From assembly GCA_035772405.1 (NCBI GenBank), contig JAYKKM010000471.1, positions 168,501 to 232,500 of the forward strand: a stretch of DNA of 64,000 nucleotides, read 5' to 3'. Made by a program: the position numbers and the translations under genes. This document shows, one piece after another, positions 33,346 to 42,386 of the stretch (positions are counted from its first letter, which is position 1; each line of letters begins with the position of its first letter). Origin of the DNA: Chrysogorgia sp. JL179-B06. Lineage: Eukaryota; Cnidaria; Anthozoa; Scleralcyonacea; Chrysogorgiidae. The notes under the pieces are model-generated. The model saw only the letters and a list, made by a program, of their open reading frames with translations. It did not search any database and was not told the origin of the DNA.

Positions 33346-34471
33346 TGTATCGTCTAAGTTCTCCCACATTCACAACAGCAGTATTATATATAAAACAGTG
33401 TTATATATTAAACAAGCAAACAGGCGATGGATTTCTCATTTCCATAACAAATAAATTATTGATTGGATGGCGAGTCCAGAGTCAGAAATCCAATGAATTA
33501 AACTATGTTAAATTACTGGACAATTGTCATTCTATTCCTGAAAACAACGTGAAATGTATTGTTGGTAGTCTGGGTAATAGTATAGTGCCCAACGCCTTCC
33601 TCCGCCCCGTCCCCTAAATGTATTTCATTTCTCGTCACGAAGAAAGTTGGAATTTTCTTCATAGAGAATTATTCAATATTTTATTAAGTTTGTTCTAGAA
33701 CTGTAGGTCGAAAAATATTGAAAGGCAACAGATTAATTTTTGATATAATTTGTTATTTTTAGGAGCATGAAAAAGTGAAACTTGTTGTGTCAAACTTGGC
33801 ACAACCTCATATTGTGGTCCTTGGAACTGCATTGGAATATGACAGGCTATTTATTGCAATAGAGGCAACTGCTGTTTTGAGCAACTGCTGTTTTGAGGCT
33901 GTTCTTTCCTTGTTGACAAATTTCTATATTTTAATATAGATTATGGTAACGCCAAGGGTGTGTTATCGTTTTTGGAAACTGTAGTTCTTGGCAACACTAA
34001 GCAAAGTGGTCAGTTGCCAATAAGGGTTGCAATTTTTCAATGCATTGTCATAAGTATTTCATGAGAACCATGTTTATATTTTGGCTATTATTTTAGGTTA
34101 TTGTTATCAATGAATTGAAAAACGTTATTTGTTCAGACAGTCGAACTCTTATGCAAGTTATTCACAAAATAGGTTACAGCAAGTACAGTAATCATTGTGA
34201 TATTAGACAATGCCTTTAGGTTATTAATATTGCTAGTTATGGTTCCGTATATTATTTCTTTTGTTAACTTCGCAAATGAAAATGATAATATTTTCTGTTT
34301 AATTACAATTATTCATTCTAAATATTGTACAGTTGCTGTATTTTAATCTTTTGTTCGACTCTGGTTGCAGGTCCAAGCCCCATACTGGTCCAAACGGTTC
34401 AAAAATTTTGCTAACTTTTAATCTGCTGTATATTGGCTTATTTTGGATCCGTATAATGACTAAAATATAGA
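33346..34471. other. AT-rich interior of the CACTA-like element, nothing identified
   Basis: No gene. A near-duplicate GAGGCAACTGCTGTTTTGA / GAGCAACTGCTGTTTTGAG occurs at 33860-33897. Confidence 0.35.
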
Positions 34472-35340
34472 GCCAAAATAGCTGCGCTCCGCAAGCTAAA
34501 TCGACACTTTCTTGGGGCCATAATGCCACCGAATAGGAGCCAAATTAACTTCTTGATTTTCAAAAATGGCTCCGCGATTTTCTGAAATGGCCCTTGTCAA
34601 AAGTTGAAACAGCCCCTGCTTCTTCCAGAACAGCCCTTGATTGGGGCTGAAACTGCTCTCTATTGTTGGAGCCAAAATAGCTCCGCTCCGCAAGCTGAAT
34701 CGACACTTTTTTGGGGCCATAATGCCACCGAATAGGAGCCAAATTGACTCCTAGATTTTCCAAAATGGCCCCGCGATTTTCTGAAATGGCCCTGGTCAAA
34801 AGTTGAAACAGCCCCTGCTTCTTCCAGAACAGCCCTTGATTGGGGCTGAAACTGCTCTCTATTGTTGGAGCCAAAATAGCTCCGCTCCGCAAGCTGAATC
34901 GACACTTTTTGGGGGCCATAATGCCACCGAATAGGAGCCAAATTGACTCCTAGATTTTCCAAAATGGCCCCACGATTTTCTGAAATGGCCCTGGTTAAAA
35001 GTTGAAACAGCTCCTGCTTCTTCCAGAACAGCCCTTGATTGGGGGCTGAAACTGCTCTCTATTGTTGGAGCCAAAATAGCTCCGCTCCGCAAGCTGAATC
35101 GACACTTTTTTGGGGCTATAATGCCACCGAATAGGAGCCAAATTGACCCCTTGATTTTCCAAAATGGCCCCGCGATTTTCTGAAATGGCCCTGGTCAAAA
35201 GTTGAAACAGCCCCTGCTTCTTCTGAAACAGCCCTTACTTAAAGCTGAAACAGCCCATACCCTGGAGGGGTCAAATCACCCCTTAGGGGCCATCTTATTA
35301 TAGGTGCCATTTTGACCCCAAAAAAAGATCTATTCTGGGG
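34472..35340. repeat. Right subterminal tandem repeat, about 199 bp x 4
   Basis: Units start at GCCAAAATAGCT(C/G)CGCTCC at 34472, 34671, 34870 and 35070, at least 90% identical. Each contains AATCGACACTTT, GGCCATAATGCCACCGAATA, CAAAATGGCCCCGCGATTTT and TTGATTGGGGCTGAAACTG. The translated ORFs of this region on the minus strand are repeats of the same unit and are not considered genes. Confidence 0.9.
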
Positions 35341-35394
35341 TCACCGTTTCGGCCCCTTTTTTTGGGTCGTTTCAGCCCATTTTCATTTACAGTG

Positions 35395-35560
35395 TAGGGA
35401 CCAAACTTCTCCGATTGAAAATCACTCTTTCTTTAGATTGAAAATCTCCAATCTAAGCGAAATTGAAATGTTCACTCCATTTGATTGAAATCGTAAATCA
35501 AATAGATTCACTTTTCAATCAAAAACAGGACTGATTCTTCTAGATTGAAAATGAAATGAG
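35395..35560. repeat. GATTGAAA-rich tandem repeat, right part
   Basis: Continuation of the repeat at 27895-28200 after the CACTA-like insertion: GGGACCAAACTTCTCCGATT, then GAAAATCACTCTTTCTTTAGATTG. Confidence 0.6.
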
Positions 35561-35574
35561 GAAAAAGACAAGTA

Positions 35575-35993
35575 AAAATATGAAATGACTTTATTCACTT
35601 ACATTAAAATCGAACAATACAACCTTGGCAAGTAAACAATATTATATTTGTATACGCAAAAGAATAACTCACGAAAATCATAAAAAAGAATATAGATACA
35701 CATTTCAGGATGTATTTTCATGCAGTGCAATCATGTAGTTGGAGCATCTCTACATGCAGAGCCAAGTGCTCTAACTGATGGCTTTGTTTGGCAAGGTTTA
35801 ATCACCCCATAAATCATGGAGGCAACAAATTCCCAAAATTGATGTAAGGGTGGGGCGTATTGCACATTAAAGACATAGGATCCAGAACGAGAAAATACTG
35901 ATCTGGTTCACGGGCTGCGCCAGTCGTCAGCATGAATGGCTGGGTGAACCGTTCATCTTTCCCCTGGGCTATGGCTTCGACATCAGTGCCGCA
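35575..35993 (-). CDS. Probable terminal exon of an unidentified gene, with polyadenylation signal
   Basis: On the minus strand a TTTTTTTAG acceptor precedes 60 open codons (35993-35814) reading CGTDVEAIAQGKDERFTQPF, MLTTGAAREPDQYFLVLDPM and SLMCNTPHPYINFGNLLPP, then TGA. AATAAA follows at 35593-35588, about 220 bp downstream of the stop. Phase 0 entry. No upstream exon is visible before the Polinton edge at 36304, so the gene may have been cut or its next exon lies beyond it. Family not identified. Confidence 0.5.
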
Positions 35994-36119
35994 CTAAAAA
36001 AATAATGCACTATAATCAATTTTTTGTATATCAATTTTTTGTAACCATGCAGACACCCCATACACTAAATGATCCACTTTCAATCGTGTAATGGCCTCCT
36101 TATGTGCTTTATATTATAA

Positions 36120-36250
36120 AGGTTGGTTTCCTCAGGATAGGAACGGATAGGAAAGTTTCCTTTGTCTTGTGAATGAGAATTAATATAGCTTTAACACAAA
36201 GGAAACGTTCCTATCAGCTCATGAATATTTTCCTGAGAGGAATCAGTCCA
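36120..36250. repeat. Short inverted repeat, MITE-like
   Basis: CCTCAGGATAGGAACGGATA with GGAAAGTTTCCTTTGT pairs with CACAAAGGAAACGTTCCTAT and TTTCCTGAGAGG. About 130 bp, no ORF. Confidence 0.5.
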
Positions 36251-36297
36251 ATTGGATGTTGACATATGGAGATATAAACGGAGGATTTTCGTGTAAT

Positions 36298-36303
36298 TCG
36301 CAG
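36298..36303. repeat. Polinton target-site duplication, left (TCGCAG)
   Basis: TCGCAG directly precedes the terminal AGTAGTATA. The identical hexamer follows the right end at 52833-52838. Six bp is the usual Polinton duplication. Confidence 0.95.
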
Positions 36304-36471
36304 AGTAGTATAGAAGGTAGGGCTGCGAGCCCATTCGACTTCAACCGTAAATATAATACCAAAACATCACCAAATTTGTGCCAAGTCGCGACTCGACAAA
36401 ATTGGCGATGTTTTGGTATTATATTTACGGTTGAAGTCGAATAAGCTCGCAGCCCTACCTTCTATACTACT
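36304..36471. repeat. 168-bp terminal palindrome, left
   Basis: The outer arm AGTAGTATAGAAGGTAGGGC is the complement of the inner arm, which ends CCTTCTATACTACT at 36471. The arms pair over about 80 bp with a small mismatch (CCCA against TAAG) and a mismatched bulge near the tip. The tip contains AAGTCGCGACT. The right-end palindrome is identical in orientation and differs at one base. Confidence 0.95.
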
Positions 36472-36609
36472 ATGGCAATCGTTAATCAAGCTAGACACCC
36501 CTCCCACGTTTTCTACTCAATTGATGCCAAACACACTCGCGAGACTCGCGAAACAATACCAAATTTATACCAAATCACGATTTTCGCTAAATTTGGTGTT
36601 ATTTCAGTC

Positions 36610-36900
36610 ATATTTAAAAAATAGTCGTTTCAACATTTTCACAAATTTGTCAAATCACATTTTTAAAAATAGAAAGTGTCGTTTCAACATTTTCACAAAT
36701 TTGTCAAATCACATTTTTAAAAATAGAAAGTGTCGTTTCAACATTTTCACAAATTTATCAAATCACATTTAAAAAATAATCGTCTCAACATTTTCACAAA
36801 TTTGTTAAATCACATTTAAAAAATAGAAAGTGTCGTTTCAACATTTTCACAAATTTGTCAAACCACATTTAAAAAATAGTCGTTTCAACGCTTTTACAAA
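36610..36900. repeat. Tandem repeat of about 50-57 bp within the left TIR
   Basis: Five to six copies of GTCGTTTCAACATTTTCACA followed by AATTTGTCAAATCACATTT and TTTAAAAAATAGAAAGT. The right TIR has a shorter, more diverged set (52400-52540), so copy number changed after the ends were last equal. Confidence 0.85.
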
Positions 36901-36984
36901 TTTATGTATCGTAAAAGTGTCTCACGCGTGATAAAATTACCACCTGTTATGCAAATTAGATTATTGCCACCTGTTAATAATAGA

Positions 36985-38280
36985 TTAGTCCGTTTGTTCA
37001 CTATTTTCAGTGTTTGTCGCCTCGCCTCTCACTTCAATGTTTTTGTGACCATACGCATAGGAGTCAATACCATTTTCTAGAAGGTATCGTTTATCATCAA
37101 AACAGGATAGCGATACTTTATTAATTTCATAACTACCGAGCTGGTGTTTGACACTTCTAATGGTCTTCATTGTGTGTCGCAATTGTTTCTGCTCAAGTAG
37201 TACACTTTTGTAATCTTCGTGTCTGATTACCTTTTTAATTATATTCTTTCTAATACCTTTAGCAGTTTTCCCACCACCTCCATCCTCTTTCAAATAACTG
37301 TACATCTTACTGCGCAACCCAACGAACTCAATTATTGGCGTTCCAGCGCACTCGTCTTTCATCTTCCCAATAACTTTCTTGTTTTCTTTAAAAGCGAATG
37401 GACTGTCATCGGGATAATCGCTGTTGTCAAACTTTTCGCGCTCCATCATAAAGTCAGAATAGACGTCATCGGTTTTGATTGTGTACAACAGACTGTCAGT
37501 GTCAGTGAAGTGTAATCTGCAGGTATCGCTAGAGTACTTTTTCATGATATAATTATAGTGAAAATCGTACATCAGCGTTTTACTCAAGTCTAGTATGCAC
37601 ATACCCACATATGCGGGTCTATTTAATGTCAGCGTTTCTTTAACTTTGTGGACAGCGACTAAATTCTCGCTAAATATCTTGCAAGACACAAACGTTGGCT
37701 TCGAGACAAGCTTTTTAAATTTCTCCGCAGTGGTCACTAATCTTACGTCCACACGCTTCCTCAAGTTTTCCATCGTTTTTCCGAACACACTGTTATTCAT
37801 TAACTTGAAGAAATCCTTCTCGAAAGCGTTCTTAGCCGCAGTTCTTTTGACTGTGTTAAAGTCAATGTACTTGCCCAACCACTTGGACTGGTCAAACTGT
37901 AGGACCCTATGCACCTTTTTGATTTTCAATCCAAGATCCATGTACAACTGCAGATTTCTATAGTGACACACGTACTTTTTTTTGTCCATCAAATTAGTCA
38001 CCAGCTTCTTCACACCACCAACACTCACATTAAACTTATTTTTGATTTTTGTGCAGTACTCCGACAACATGTCAACAGTTATCTCCATCTTCTCGGGAGC
38101 CAACGGGTAATCGTTGTGTAGGTCATGCAAATGGGCTGGGTACTCCAAGTCGACTTCAAGCAGTAAGCCCTTTTTACTATTGTTGTGATAGTCGCATAGA
38201 TTAACCTTTTCTATTTCTCTCTCAGTCAACCACTTGAAGCCACCCGTAGGTAGACTTCGACTCATTGCCCATCCATACAA
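36985..38280 (-). CDS. POLB: Protein-primed DNA polymerase B, polymerase-domain part (second frame)
   Basis: This encodes the palm and thumb of the family B polymerase. At the start of this frame, DANNLYGWAMS (motif A) begins at about 38304, upstream of the first ATG. It is followed by GGVKKLVTNLMDKKKYVCHY, the motif B region FFKLMNNSVFGKTMENLRKR, the YxDTDS-type motif C in LHFTDTDSLLYTIK and a KxY-type GLRSKMYSYL. It should add nucleotides from a protein-bound primer. The stop (36985) lies inside the left TIR, so the last residues TNTENSEQTD are TIR-encoded. The upstream frame is separate; a short deletion just before motif A appears to have removed sequence and shifted the frame, so polymerase activity is probably lost. 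Confidence 0.9.
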   Translation of the reverse strand: MYGWAMSRSLPTGGFKWLTEREIEKVNLCDYHNNSKKGLLLEVDLEYPAHLHDLHNDYPLAPEKMEITVDMLSEYCTKIKNKFNVSVGGVKKLVTNLMDKKKYVCHYRNLQLYMDLGLKIKKVHRVLQFDQSKWLGKYIDFNTVKRTAAKNAFEKDFFKLMNNSVFGKTMENLRKRVDVRLVTTAEKFKKLVSKPTFVSCKIFSENLVAVHKVKETLTLNRPAYVGMCILDLSKTLMYDFHYNYIMKKYSSDTCRLHFTDTDSLLYTIKTDDVYSDFMMEREKFDNSDYPDDSPFAFKENKKVIGKMKDECAGTPIIEFVGLRSKMYSYLKEDGGGGKTAKGIRKNIIKKVIRHEDYKSVLLEQKQLRHTMKTIRSVKHQLGSYEINKVSLSCFDDKRYLLENGIDSYAYGHKNIEVRGEATNTENSEQTD

Positions 38281-40628
38281 ATTGTTGGCATCAAGGTCCC
38301 CTTCATGTACTTATTATTCGCCACGCCATGTCTGTTACATATGTAGCTCACACCACCACGCATACCTAATTCTACGAACTGGAACATGTCAATGTCAGAC
38401 AATAATTCGAGTTCTACTCCAGTCATCTTTAACATGGCGTCCCAAGCTAATCCAGGCGACGTGAAATAGTGACACGGGTCTAATTTATACTCGCGATGAC
38501 ATGTCTTTCTAAAGTTCTCAAAAACGTCAGCAAGCAAGAGCACATCGCTTTTCAAATACAGGTCGTGATACCCACCCATACTTTCGACGTCGAAGTACTC
38601 CCACACATCGCAAGCGCGCTCGTGCATTTCTTCCGTAATATCTTCATCATTCAGAATATTGTAGAAGTCCTTTTTAGAGGGTAGCTCGCATTCGTCGAAT
38701 TTATCAAAGGAGTCCATATAATCATAGGGATAGACCCCCTTTCTTGTCATAAGTGCCAACCCGTCGTCACGAAACACTTCTGACGTGTATTTGAAAGCGT
38801 CTCTTGGTAGGTTCCTCACCAAGTTATCTAGACCACTACTCATGAACTGAAAGCTGTCCAAAAATACCAAGTTTTTTCCAAGCATGAACGCCATGTACTT
38901 CTCCATGTTGTTCGGTATCACATTTATGTCTTGGCCAAACTTGCCAATCTCCTGCATAATGAAATGGCTATCGTAACCGCGTAGGTTATGAAAGATCACA
39001 GGAATTTTATCAGTCAACTTAAAGTTCACGTTACAGTCGCGATGTGCGGACCCTCTGTACTTACCTGAGACATGACAGTGGTCTCTCACTCTAACGTCAG
39101 CGTCAGTGTACTCAACACTACAAATATGGCAACTTTTAGCCTCGTCAAAGTTCTTCTTATCGTCATCAGTCAGTATCATTTCTTTGTTGAAGTGACTCTC
39201 AGATGTTTCTTTACAATATTCGACAATTTCTAACATCTCCCCAATGAACTTGTTGACTGCATTTTCACCGCGGTGCACTTTCACTGGCTTACTATACTCG
39301 TCGTCGTAGCAACAAACCAATTTATACCCATAACCACAGTCAACGTGCCTCTGGTAGGCATTTGTGTAGCTACACTTGCTTGATGGTGTCGCTGTGTGCA
39401 CCTTCTGTGTGATAGCCTCAAAGTCTGCGTACACCACAAATGGTACGTTTAGCTGTCTACTAAAATTCTCGTATTTCACTTTAGCGTCTTTTTGTGGCAT
39501 TTTAATAGCTTGCTTCCCATTGATGACCAAACACACTTCCACATGGCGTTCAAGCACGTCCTCGCGACTAAAACACTGCAAACAATACCTACAAAAGTGC
39601 TTTCTCGCCTTATACTTTGTCTGACGATACATGAATTTGTTGAAATCACGAATATACACATAATGCTTGTTGCTATCGGTAGTTATCAACAATAGGTCCA
39701 TGTGGTCAGGATACACCTCCTTAGAAACGTACACAGGGAATGGTTGCATATTTTCATACCCAAAGACATTAATTCTAATATCGTTAGCCTTTTCAATCTT
39801 GTTGTAATCTTTGAGTGTGACTGGGAAGTCAATTCCATCATAATTCAGCTCACTGATGTGGCTGACGTACTTTGACGTTCTATCAGAGTGTTTTCCAACA
39901 TGAAACTTATGTGCAAGGTGACACCATCTAAAACACTCGTTGTCATCCCCATTATTTACGTTTATCAAGCCCTTCATACTATTGCGCAGCTCCTTTGGTA
40001 ACGCAATGTAGCTACTTCCATTCAAAGGTCTATAAATAGCGATATTGACGTAGTGCGCGTCTATTTTGTCGATAGTCCATCCAGACCCCTCAGATAACCA
40101 CCCAGCTATCCGCGTCAAGATCTGTTCCGATCCACGATTGGCGACACCTTCAATATCGTGCTCGTTAATGACGACGAACGTCTCGCTGTTAAAGTAGGCA
40201 GTTTTATATGTGGTCTTATCGAGTTCTAGGACTTTCTCAAAAGTGACCTTAACTGTCTCTACCACTTTCATCCCATTAGTCTCACCTAGTTCACGTCTCA
40301 AAAGGCTAGTGACAGCGCTTCTAGTCGCGTTTACCTGATTGATGTCTCTAGCGTCAATTACCTCGACTCCATAGGACCTTGTGAACCCTCTCAGTGCTCG
40401 ATCCAACAGCTGCGTCGACGATGCGTCACTATGGTCTTCAACTGTGGGTTGTGTTTCTTGGTCTCCAAAAAAGCCGTGAGCGTTGGTTGCTCTATCTGTT
40501 AGTAGGTTCACAGCGGCTGCATTTGTGTAGCTACCTCGAGTCGCACCAGTTCTAACAAGTTTCTTATGCGTCCGCCCACCAACCTCGACTTGTCTTTTTG
40601 TCAGTGAGGTTTTCACAGTCTGACTCAT
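38262..40628 (-). CDS. POLB: Protein-primed DNA polymerase B, N-terminal and exonuclease part (first frame)
   Basis: ATG at 40628, 788 codons. After about 330 residues without known motif comes a Cys/His finger (FCRYCLQCFSREDVLERHVE), then the 3'-5' exonuclease: Exo I VVYADFEAIT, a CHICSVEYTDADVRVRDHCH zinc site, Exo II VIFHNLRGYDSHFIMQEIG and Exo III YHDLYLKSDVLLLADVFENF. The linker GGVSYICNRHGVANNKYMKG leads to motif A, but the frame runs out after a further nine residues because of the break at about 38290-38305. It lies 10 bp downstream of the zinc-ribbon gene. A GTAGTATAAGTATAAGCC element sits 3-21 bp upstream of the ATG. Confidence 0.92.
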   Translation of the reverse strand: MSQTVKTSLTKRQVEVGGRTHKKLVRTGATRGSYTNAAAVNLLTDRATNAHGFFGDQETQPTVEDHSDASSTQLLDRALRGFTRSYGVEVIDARDINQVNATRSAVTSLLRRELGETNGMKVVETVKVTFEKVLELDKTTYKTAYFNSETFVVINEHDIEGVANRGSEQILTRIAGWLSEGSGWTIDKIDAHYVNIAIYRPLNGSSYIALPKELRNSMKGLINVNNGDDNECFRWCHLAHKFHVGKHSDRTSKYVSHISELNYDGIDFPVTLKDYNKIEKANDIRINVFGYENMQPFPVYVSKEVYPDHMDLLLITTDSNKHYVYIRDFNKFMYRQTKYKARKHFCRYCLQCFSREDVLERHVEVCLVINGKQAIKMPQKDAKVKYENFSRQLNVPFVVYADFEAITQKVHTATPSSKCSYTNAYQRHVDCGYGYKLVCCYDDEYSKPVKVHRGENAVNKFIGEMLEIVEYCKETSESHFNKEMILTDDDKKNFDEAKSCHICSVEYTDADVRVRDHCHVSGKYRGSAHRDCNVNFKLTDKIPVIFHNLRGYDSHFIMQEIGKFGQDINVIPNNMEKYMAFMLGKNLVFLDSFQFMSSGLDNLVRNLPRDAFKYTSEVFRDDGLALMTRKGVYPYDYMDSFDKFDECELPSKKDFYNILNDEDITEEMHERACDVWEYFDVESMGGYHDLYLKSDVLLLADVFENFRKTCHREYKLDPCHYFTSPGLAWDAMLKMTGVELELLSDIDMFQFVELGMRGGVSYICNRHGVANNKYMKGTLMPTICMDGQ

Positions 40629-40638
40629 TGGCTTATAC

Positions 40639-41190
40639 TTATACTACACTTTTTTTCCTAGCCCACTCGTTGTAATAACGATCGCTACTTTCACACCATC
40701 CCAGCTTTGGGTACACCACCCCAAACAGATTGTCGTCAAACTTCTCTTTCACTTTTCCGTCTTTAAGGTCTGACACCCTTTCGAGTGTCTCGAGTTGTCT
40801 TCTATGGCACAACCTAATAATGTAGTATCCGTATCTGCTAACGTTTCTACCTTTTATCAACCCACATGAGTACAACACATTGACAACTTTCAAGAAGTCC
40901 TCTTTAATCAACTCAAGGTGTTCACCCTTCACAACGTTCCGTAGTCTCCTCCCCATCCACCAAGACCGTTTGTGAACGCTTTTTAGTCGTGTGAGTCTCG
41001 TGTCACTGTAACTCTGAGTGTAACCCCATTCGGTTTCGCCACACTTTGGACACGCGTACCCACCACAGCCAGTCACGTTTTTCACAACGTCGCAATCCGA
41101 GCAGTAGTGAAGCCTGAAGGTGCCTCCACACTCAATTCGCGTCTCATTCGCGATCTCATCAATTGTCAAACCAAAACTCATCTGCCTCAT
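40639..41190 (-). CDS. Zinc-ribbon protein, possible VLTF3-like late transcription factor
   Basis: ATG at 41190 (MRQMSFGLTIDEIANETRIE), 183 residues. A four-Cys ribbon is visible: HYCSDCDVVKNVTGCGGYAC followed by PKCGETEWGY. Downstream are a basic helix (RLKSVHKRSWWMGRRLRNVV) and a Tyr-rich segment (GRNVSRYGYYIIRLCHRR), and the C-terminus is SSDRYYNEWARKKSVV. An N-terminal zinc ribbon followed by basic helices resembles viral late transcription factor 3-type proteins of large DNA viruses and polinton-like viruses; this is a tentative comparison. GGAGTAGTATAAGTG lies about 20 bp upstream and resembles the element before PolB. Confidence 0.6.
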   Translation of the reverse strand: MRQMSFGLTIDEIANETRIECGGTFRLHYCSDCDVVKNVTGCGGYACPKCGETEWGYTQSYSDTRLTRLKSVHKRSWWMGRRLRNVVKGEHLELIKEDFLKVVNVLYSCGLIKGRNVSRYGYYIIRLCHRRQLETLERVSDLKDGKVKEKFDDNLFGVVYPKLGWCESSDRYYNEWARKKSVV

Positions 41191-41257
41191 AAGTTTGTCT
41201 ATCACTTATACTACTCCAACATTTTTTTATCGAGTGAGTACCCATACCGCTATTCCA

Positions 41258-41647
41258 CTACCCAAACCTAACGCAACCAACAAACAACAATTGATAATCC
41301 TTCATTTCCGCACTCGGTTGGTAGTAATCCGCAATCTTCGGGAGGTTAGTGAACACTCGTCCGCTGTACCGTATGGTCATTACGCTTCTAAGTTCTTCCA
41401 ACGCGTGGTTTGTGTCATTGATGTCAGCATTAGCGTCTGAGAGCTGTTGTCGCAAGCGTTGAATCTGATCTTTTTTAGCGACTTCATTTTCATACCACAC
41501 TTCTTTCGCACTGGCTAACTGTTCCAACGCATGGTTGTGTCTCTTCATCTCAGCTTCATAGCCTGTGTGATTAAATTTCGAAAACATAAAACCAGCACCT
41601 GCAAAAGCTACTGCATTAAAAATCCCTCCAGCCACAACGCTCACCAT
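41258..41647 (-). CDS. Small membrane/coiled-coil protein, C-terminus frame-shifted
   Basis: ATG at 41647. A hydrophobic N-terminus (MVSVVAGGIFNAVAFAGAGF) is followed by a charged coiled coil (NHALEQLASAKEVWYENEVA, DQIQRLRQQLSDANADINDT) and a YYQPSAEMKDYQLLFVG tail. This protein type recurs in invertebrate Polintons, where it normally ends in a second transmembrane segment. Here the frame stops after CVRFG, and a hydrophobic Gly/Val/Leu-rich stretch is readable in another frame at about 41212-41262, so a one-base change has probably removed the second membrane segment. Function unknown; likely a virion membrane component. Confidence 0.7.
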   Translation of the reverse strand: MVSVVAGGIFNAVAFAGAGFMFSKFNHTGYEAEMKRHNHALEQLASAKEVWYENEVAKKDQIQRLRQQLSDANADINDTNHALEELRSVMTIRYSGRVFTNLPKIADYYQPSAEMKDYQLLFVGCVRFG

Positions 41648-41651
41648 TAAC

Positions 41652-41888
41652 TTACATTGATTTGAATGGATCTGTCGGTATCCACTTTTTCGATTGCGCC
41701 CATTTTACTAACAGCATTCCTGCACCAACAGCTGCAGCAAGTTTGACTGTACCTTTCACAGTCTCTGGTGTTCCCAATGGTTCTCCCAAAGCTTTTTTAG
41801 AAACCATACTCACCACCACAGCGCCAGTCGTGACAAGTAGCGCGTCATACAATTCGTTCATGAGTTCTTTTCGATCAATCGCAGCCAT
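41652..41888 (-). CDS. Small two-helix membrane protein
   Basis: ATG at 41888 (MAAIDRKELMNELYDALLVT), 78 residues. The ORF is open further upstream but only through a non-ATG start. It has two hydrophobic segments (ALLVTTGAVVVSMVS and LAAAVGAGMLLVKWAQ) joined by GEPLGTPETVKGTVK, and ends WIPTDPFKSM. The stop is 4 bp before the ATG of the next gene. It is a conserved small Polinton protein without assigned function. Confidence 0.75.
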   Translation of the reverse strand: MAAIDRKELMNELYDALLVTTGAVVVSMVSKKALGEPLGTPETVKGTVKLAAAVGAGMLLVKWAQSKKWIPTDPFKSM

Positions 41889-41911
41889 ATATACATTGTC
41901 GTGTGTTTTGT

Positions 41912-42259
41912 TCAAGAATCAAATGTGTCTAACGCTGGACGACATGTTCTACGATTTTCTGACGTGGGTGCTGCTGTAGTACTCACAGGCTCTAATCGTG
42001 TTTCTTTTTCACCGCTAATTGTGTACCATAACGAAGCAGCAGCGATGATAACACCAAGTGTTCCAACAATGTAACCATAGCTCCACTCGCTACCCTGTTC
42101 TTCGTTGACTATCATTTCACGCATTTTCTTTTCTTTCGCAGCTTTCGATATCTCAGCCAACTTTTTACCAGCAGCGACACGCTTTGGGTCCTTTATCTTA
42201 ACGCTTTTCACATCAGCCGTGATCTTAGCGTCGACAGCCATCTGTGAGTCCTCAGCCAT
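41912..42259 (-). CDS. Small basic single-pass membrane protein
   Basis: ATG at 42259, 115 residues. A lysine/arginine-rich N-terminal half (IKDPKRVAAGKKLAEISKAA) precedes one transmembrane helix (YGYIVGTLGVIIAAASLWYT). The DPKRVAAGKKLAE segment is a recurrent feature of Polinton small proteins. It may interact with DNA at the inner virion face; that is inference from charge and topology. It is the first gene of the leftward block, facing the rightward gene at 42387. Confidence 0.75.
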   Translation of the reverse strand: MAEDSQMAVDAKITADVKSVKIKDPKRVAAGKKLAEISKAAKEKKMREMIVNEEQGSEWSYGYIVGTLGVIIAAASLWYTISGEKETRLEPVSTTAAPTSENRRTCRPALDTFDS

Positions 42260-42386
42260 CTAATACACTATCGCGTGTTATCTTACTCACAGTTAACCTC
42301 ACAGGTATCTCACAGTTGACCTCACAGGTGTCTCACAGTTCCAGACCAAACGCACTAAAAATTAGGATTTTTTCTGAAGGTATAGT

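Larger units (their letters stand above)
28201..35394. mobile_element. 7.2-kb CACTA-like DNA transposon with TA duplication and captured exons
   Basis: The ends are CACTGTAAATGAAAA with GGGTTGAAACGACCC at the left and the complement (GGGTCGTTTCAGCCC, TTTTCATTTACAGTG) at the right. They are flanked by TA on both sides (28199-28200, 35395-35396). The pre-insertion site can be read from the neighbouring tandem repeat and contains one TA. Both ends have extensive subterminal repeats (28230-28870, 34472-35340), as CACTA elements do. I see no transposase. The interior holds SAM-domain exons, a coiled coil plus degenerate kinase, and a SINE copy. CACTG ends suggest EnSpm/CACTA; the 2-bp duplication leaves some doubt. 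Confidence 0.75.
36304..37025. repeat. Left terminal inverted repeat of the Polinton
   Basis: It begins with a 168-bp palindrome (36304-36471), then a unique part shared with the right end (TAGACACCCCTC, CAAATCACGATTTTCGCTAA), an internally repeated zone (36610-36900), and a terminal part TGCAAATTAG...GTCCGTTTGTTCACTATTTT. That last part runs into the 3' end of the PolB gene. Similarity to the right end fades near 37025. An octamer ATGCAAAT is present at about 36951, as in the right repeat. Confidence 0.9.

Noticed and set aside
34496..35198. Minus-strand ORFs encoding repeated Gln/Ala/Phe-rich peptides
   Set aside because: They are the 199-bp subterminal repeat read in several frames, with no independent coding evidence.
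41120..41440. Plus-strand ORFs inside the Polinton leftward block, e.g. 41120-41440 and 41662-41979
   Set aside because: They are antisense shadows of the recognised minus-strand genes.
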